From positions 1 to 8,371 of the forward strand of contig WFQZ01000339.1 in NCBI GenBank assembly GCA_015486785.1: 8,371 nucleotides of DNA, in the 5' to 3' direction. This DNA comes from Thermoflexales bacterium. GTDB lineage: Bacteria > Chloroflexota > Anaerolineae > B4-G1 > SLSP01. Below the pieces are notes generated by a model. It did no database searches, was not told the origin of the DNA, and worked only from the letters and a program-made list of their open reading frames with translations. The position numbers were made by a program, and so were the translations under genes. How positions within the stretch are numbered: the first letter of the stretch is position 1; each line of letters begins with the position of its first letter. Below are positions 6,701 to 8,371 of this stretch, piece by piece.

Positions 6701-6720
6701 CGAGTCATAGAACGAACAGG

Positions 6721-8055
6721 CTACTTCATGTCAGCGATGCACTTTTCAATCGCGGCCTGCGCATCATCCATGGCTTCTTTCGGGGTTTGCGAACCGTTCC
6801 AAATAGCGGTGGTCGCGTCACCAACCGGCCCCCATTGGCAATCAATGTACGGGTGGTTGGGCATCGGCGTCCCGCGATTGAGGGACTCACCGAACTTGGC
6901 GACGGTGTAGAGAGCCTGCACCTCAGGATCGTGGAGGGCCTTGGTGTTGGCCGGTACGGTCTTGTTGGTGAGCGCCAGCTTCTTCTGCACGTCCGCGCTG
7001 CCGAAGTACTTCATCACCTCAATGGCGGCGTCCGCGTGACCGCGATCCACGGCATTGGGGGTCATCATGAAGAGCTTGATGCCCACGAAGGGGCTGCCCA
7101 TCGGGGCGATGCCGTAGTCAATGCCGGCAGCTTCAATGTCCGCAATGGCCCACGGCCCGGTCCACCAGATCGCGGCCTCGCCATCGGTGAGCATGGCCTG
7201 GCAAATCTCGTGGCTGGTCTCGGCTGGGGCAACCGCGCTGAATTTCTTGATCCACTCAGCGGCGGCGTATCCCTCAGGAGAGTTCATGTAGGCGTTCCCT
7301 TGATCGTCAATGTAGCCCTTGTACTTGCTCATCCCGTTGCCGAAGTAGATCGGAGCAACGTGATAGGCATCGGGGTTGCCCAATCCCTGATCACAGAGGT
7401 AATACTTGTCGGGGTGATCCTTGCGGAATTGAGTGGCCTTCTGGAGCAAGTCATTGAAGTCGTCGGGGTTGGGGAGATCATCCTCGGAGATCAACGCCTT
7501 GTTGTATACCAGCGCGATGCCCTCCTGGGATTCGGGAATGCCCCACACCTTGCCGTTCCAGATCATCGCCTGCACGGCAGCCGGTTCGAAGTTTTGCTTC
7601 AAGTAGTCCTGGCTCACCCACTGATCAATGGGGACAATGTTGCCGACCAAAGCATTGCGCCCGATCTGATCCTGCACCCAGGCCATAATATCGGGGCCTT
7701 CGCCGGAGGGAATGGCCACACTCAGCGCGTCAGAGAGGTTGTCCACTTTGGAAAGTTCGATCTTGATGTTATCGTGGGAGTCATTGAACTCCTTGACAAC
7801 TTCTTCATACGCCTTGAGGTACGCGCCGTCCCAGCCATGCCACACGGTGATGGTCACCGGTTCAGCCGTGGGAGCCTCTGTGGGGGCTTCCGTCGGGGCT
7901 TCGGTGGGAGCCTCCGTCGCCGGGGCCGTGGTCGCCGGAGCTTCCGTCGTGGCCGGCTTCTCCGTCGTGGGTGTGGTCTTCGGCCCGCAAGCCGAAAGCA
8001 ACATGCCCACCACGGTCAACAAAGAAAGTGCTACCAGAATCCATCGTTTCTTCAT
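6721..8055 (-). CDS. malE: Lipid-anchored sugar-binding protein, MalE type
   Basis: Extracytoplasmic solute-binding protein (family 1) that captures a sugar and delivers it to the MalF/MalG permeases. It has 444 residues. The signal peptide MKKRWILVALSLLTVVGMLL is followed by the lipobox LSAC, with C23 as the lipidated residue. A Thr/Pro/Ala/Glu linker (about 25-66) includes four exact TEAP repeats (47-62). The binding domain begins at VTITVWHGWDGAY (67-79). Residues 111-145 (LSVAIPSGEGPDI, GNIVPID) and WNGKVWGIPES (166-176) are typical of maltose-type binding proteins. AAIWWTGPWAI (294-304) resembles the ligand-cleft strand region of the family. Four cysteines in the mature domain (221, 285, 406, 439) could form two disulfides. 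The ATG at 8055-8053 follows AAAGGAGG by 5 bases. It is first in the operon, with a promoter and palindromes upstream. Maltose or maltodextrin is the likeliest ligand, but the sequence alone does not prove it. Confidence 0.94.
   Translation of the reverse strand: MKKRWILVALSLLTVVGMLLSACGPKTTPTTEKPATTEAPATTAPATEAPTEAPTEAPTEAPTAEPVTITVWHGWDGAYLKAYEEVVKEFNDSHDNIKIELSKVDNLSDALSVAIPSGEGPDIMAWVQDQIGRNALVGNIVPIDQWVSQDYLKQNFEPAAVQAMIWNGKVWGIPESQEGIALVYNKALISEDDLPNPDDFNDLLQKATQFRKDHPDKYYLCDQGLGNPDAYHVAPIYFGNGMSKYKGYIDDQGNAYMNSPEGYAAAEWIKKFSAVAPAETSHEICQAMLTDGEAAIWWTGPWAIADIEAAGIDYGIAPMGSPFVGIKLFMMTPNAVDRGHADAAIEVMKYFGSADVQKKLALTNKTVPANTKALHDPEVQALYTVAKFGESLNRGTPMPNHPYIDCQWGPVGDATTAIWNGSQTPKEAMDDAQAAIEKCIADMK
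7870..7917 (-). repeat. Four 12-base tandem repeats coding (TEAP)4
   Basis: Residues 47-62 of the binding protein are four TEAP units, encoded by four 12-base repeats that differ mainly at third codon positions. They form part of a flexible tether between the lipid anchor and the binding domain. Such a repeat can gain or lose units without a frameshift. Confidence 0.9.
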
Positions 8056-8088
8056 CGTCTCCTCCTTTAGTTAAGGATAGTGAAAATT

Positions 8089-8103
8089 GCTGCACAGTGC
8101 AGC
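8089..8103. promoter_or_regulatory. Palindrome in the malE leader, 15 bases
   Basis: GCTGCAC and GTGCAGC are perfectly complementary around a single A. It is centred at 8096, 25.5 bases from the centre of the neighbouring palindrome at 8112-8131 and about 40 bases before the malE start. A one-base centre is too small for a normal RNA hairpin loop, so a protein-binding site is more likely than an RNA element. Confidence 0.5.
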
Positions 8104-8111
8104 CAGCTTAA

Positions 8112-8131
8112 AACACTACTGTAGTAGTGTT
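8112..8131. promoter_or_regulatory. Candidate operator of the malE operon
   Basis: AACACTACTGTAGTAGTGTT has 9-base perfect arms around a central GT. It lies about +5 to +24 relative to the predicted malE transcription start (near 8136), a classic position for repression. It lacks the central CG of most LacI-family operators, so the regulator may belong to another family. It shares the half-site ACACTA with the palindrome beyond the divergent promoter. Confidence 0.65.
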
Positions 8132-8142
8132 GAGTGGGCAAA

Positions 8143-8170
8143 ATCTTAGCACATCCGTTTCGCCAGTCAA
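8143..8170 (-). promoter_or_regulatory. Likely promoter of the malE-malF-malG operon
   Basis: The minus strand has TTGACT (plus 8165-8170), a 16-base spacer and TAAGAT (plus 8143-8148). The -35 matches 5 of 6 consensus bases and the -10 matches 4 of 6. Transcription would begin near 8136, giving an 80-base leader that contains both nearby palindromes. Confidence 0.6.
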
Positions 8171-8299
8171 GAGATACGCACACCAAATGGCCTTTTCTGC
8201 AAGATGTCAGACAACTACGGATAGCTCTCCCTGTTTCGGCACTCGTCCTCCAGGCCAAGCCAAACAGTCACAAATGTGGTATAGTTAACCCGTTTTCAT

Positions 8300-8327
8300 T
8301 TGACAAATCCGAGAGATTCTGTATAAT
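8300..8327 (+). promoter_or_regulatory. Consensus promoter facing out of the window
   Basis: TTGACA (8300-8305) and TATAAT (8322-8327) are both perfect matches, separated by 16 bases. The predicted start is near 8334. It is divergent from the malE promoter, so it should drive a gene to the right of this window, which could encode a regulator or sugar-using enzyme. That gene is not visible. Confidence 0.8.
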
Positions 8328-8339
8328 AATAATGCACTT

Positions 8340-8361
8340 GTTCCACACTAAGTGTGTGAAC
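8340..8361. promoter_or_regulatory. Candidate operator of the divergent promoter
   Basis: CACACT and AGTGTG (8344-8349 and 8351-8356) are complementary around one A. Outer bases GTTC (8340-8343) and GAAC (8358-8361) also pair if one extra T (8357) is allowed. It covers about +6 to +27 of the plus-strand promoter, the same relative place as the malE palindrome. The shared ACACTA half-site hints at one regulator, but the spacing differs. Confidence 0.5.
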
Positions 8362-8371
8362 GTGTACAACA

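Larger units (their letters stand above)
8056..8371. other. Divergent control region upstream of malE
   Basis: This 316-base stretch has no credible gene; a short minus-strand frame at 8067-8258 overlaps the promoter and has no family resemblance. It holds, from left to right, the malE ribosome binding site (8061-8068), a 15-base palindrome (8089-8103), a 20-base palindrome (8112-8131) and the malE promoter (8143-8170). Bases 8171-8299 have no recognised feature. A consensus plus-strand promoter (8300-8327) and another palindrome (8340-8361) follow. The gene driven by the plus-strand promoter starts beyond the window. Confidence 0.7.

Noticed and set aside
6787..8070. Plus-strand open frame (427 codons) opposite malE
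   Set aside because: The minus-strand product is a clear binding protein. The opposite frame ends in an Arg/Gly-rich stretch that is simply the complement of the linker repeats.
8067..8258. Short minus-strand frame (63 codons) upstream of malE
   Set aside because: It covers the malE promoter and palindromes, overlaps the malE ribosome binding site, and its product has no recognisable features.

Overview
The window looks like a chromosomal segment of a bacterium, most likely of the phylum Chloroflexota (Anaerolineae-like). This is an inference. It rests on fairly GC-rich coding DNA, secreted lipoproteins with Thr/Pro/Ala/Glu-rich linkers after the lipidated cysteine, a lipoprotein ending in a 'YPGA' type C-terminal domain, and a C-terminal 'YLPLV' tail in a gene remnant. 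No phylogenetic marker other than uvrA is present. All recognised genes lie on the minus strand, so the window reads from right to left.

Right part (about 8371 to 4620): a carbohydrate ABC importer operon of the maltose/maltodextrin type. It encodes a lipid-anchored binding protein (MalE-like), then two permeases (MalF-like and MalG-like) whose genes overlap by 4 bases. A large hairpin separates malE from malF. No ATPase gene lies in the window, so the transporter probably uses a MalK-type ATPase encoded elsewhere. Upstream of malE is a 316-base control region with two divergent promoters. One is for malE (minus strand). The other has perfect -35 and -10 hexamers on the plus strand and points out of the window. 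Each promoter has a palindrome starting about 5-6 bases after its predicted transcription start, and an additional palindrome lies nearer malE.

Middle part (about 4619 to 3235): a hairpin after malG, an extended -10 promoter, and a gene for a two-domain lipoprotein of unknown function (LolA/LppX-like middle plus YPGA domain). A strong hairpin follows this gene, then the uvrA promoter, which has a small palindrome between its -35 and -10 positions.

Left part (3234 to 1): full-length uvrA, the damage-recognition ATPase of nucleotide excision repair. Downstream are two near-identical 33-base palindromes, one about 11 bases after the uvrA stop and one about 9 bases after the stop of a short C-terminal gene remnant. 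The two copies differ by a compensatory base-pair change.

No RNA gene, CRISPR array, transposase, phage gene or clearly new multi-gene system was found. The most interesting items are the control region with paired palindromes, the covarying palindromic repeat, and the gene remnant.
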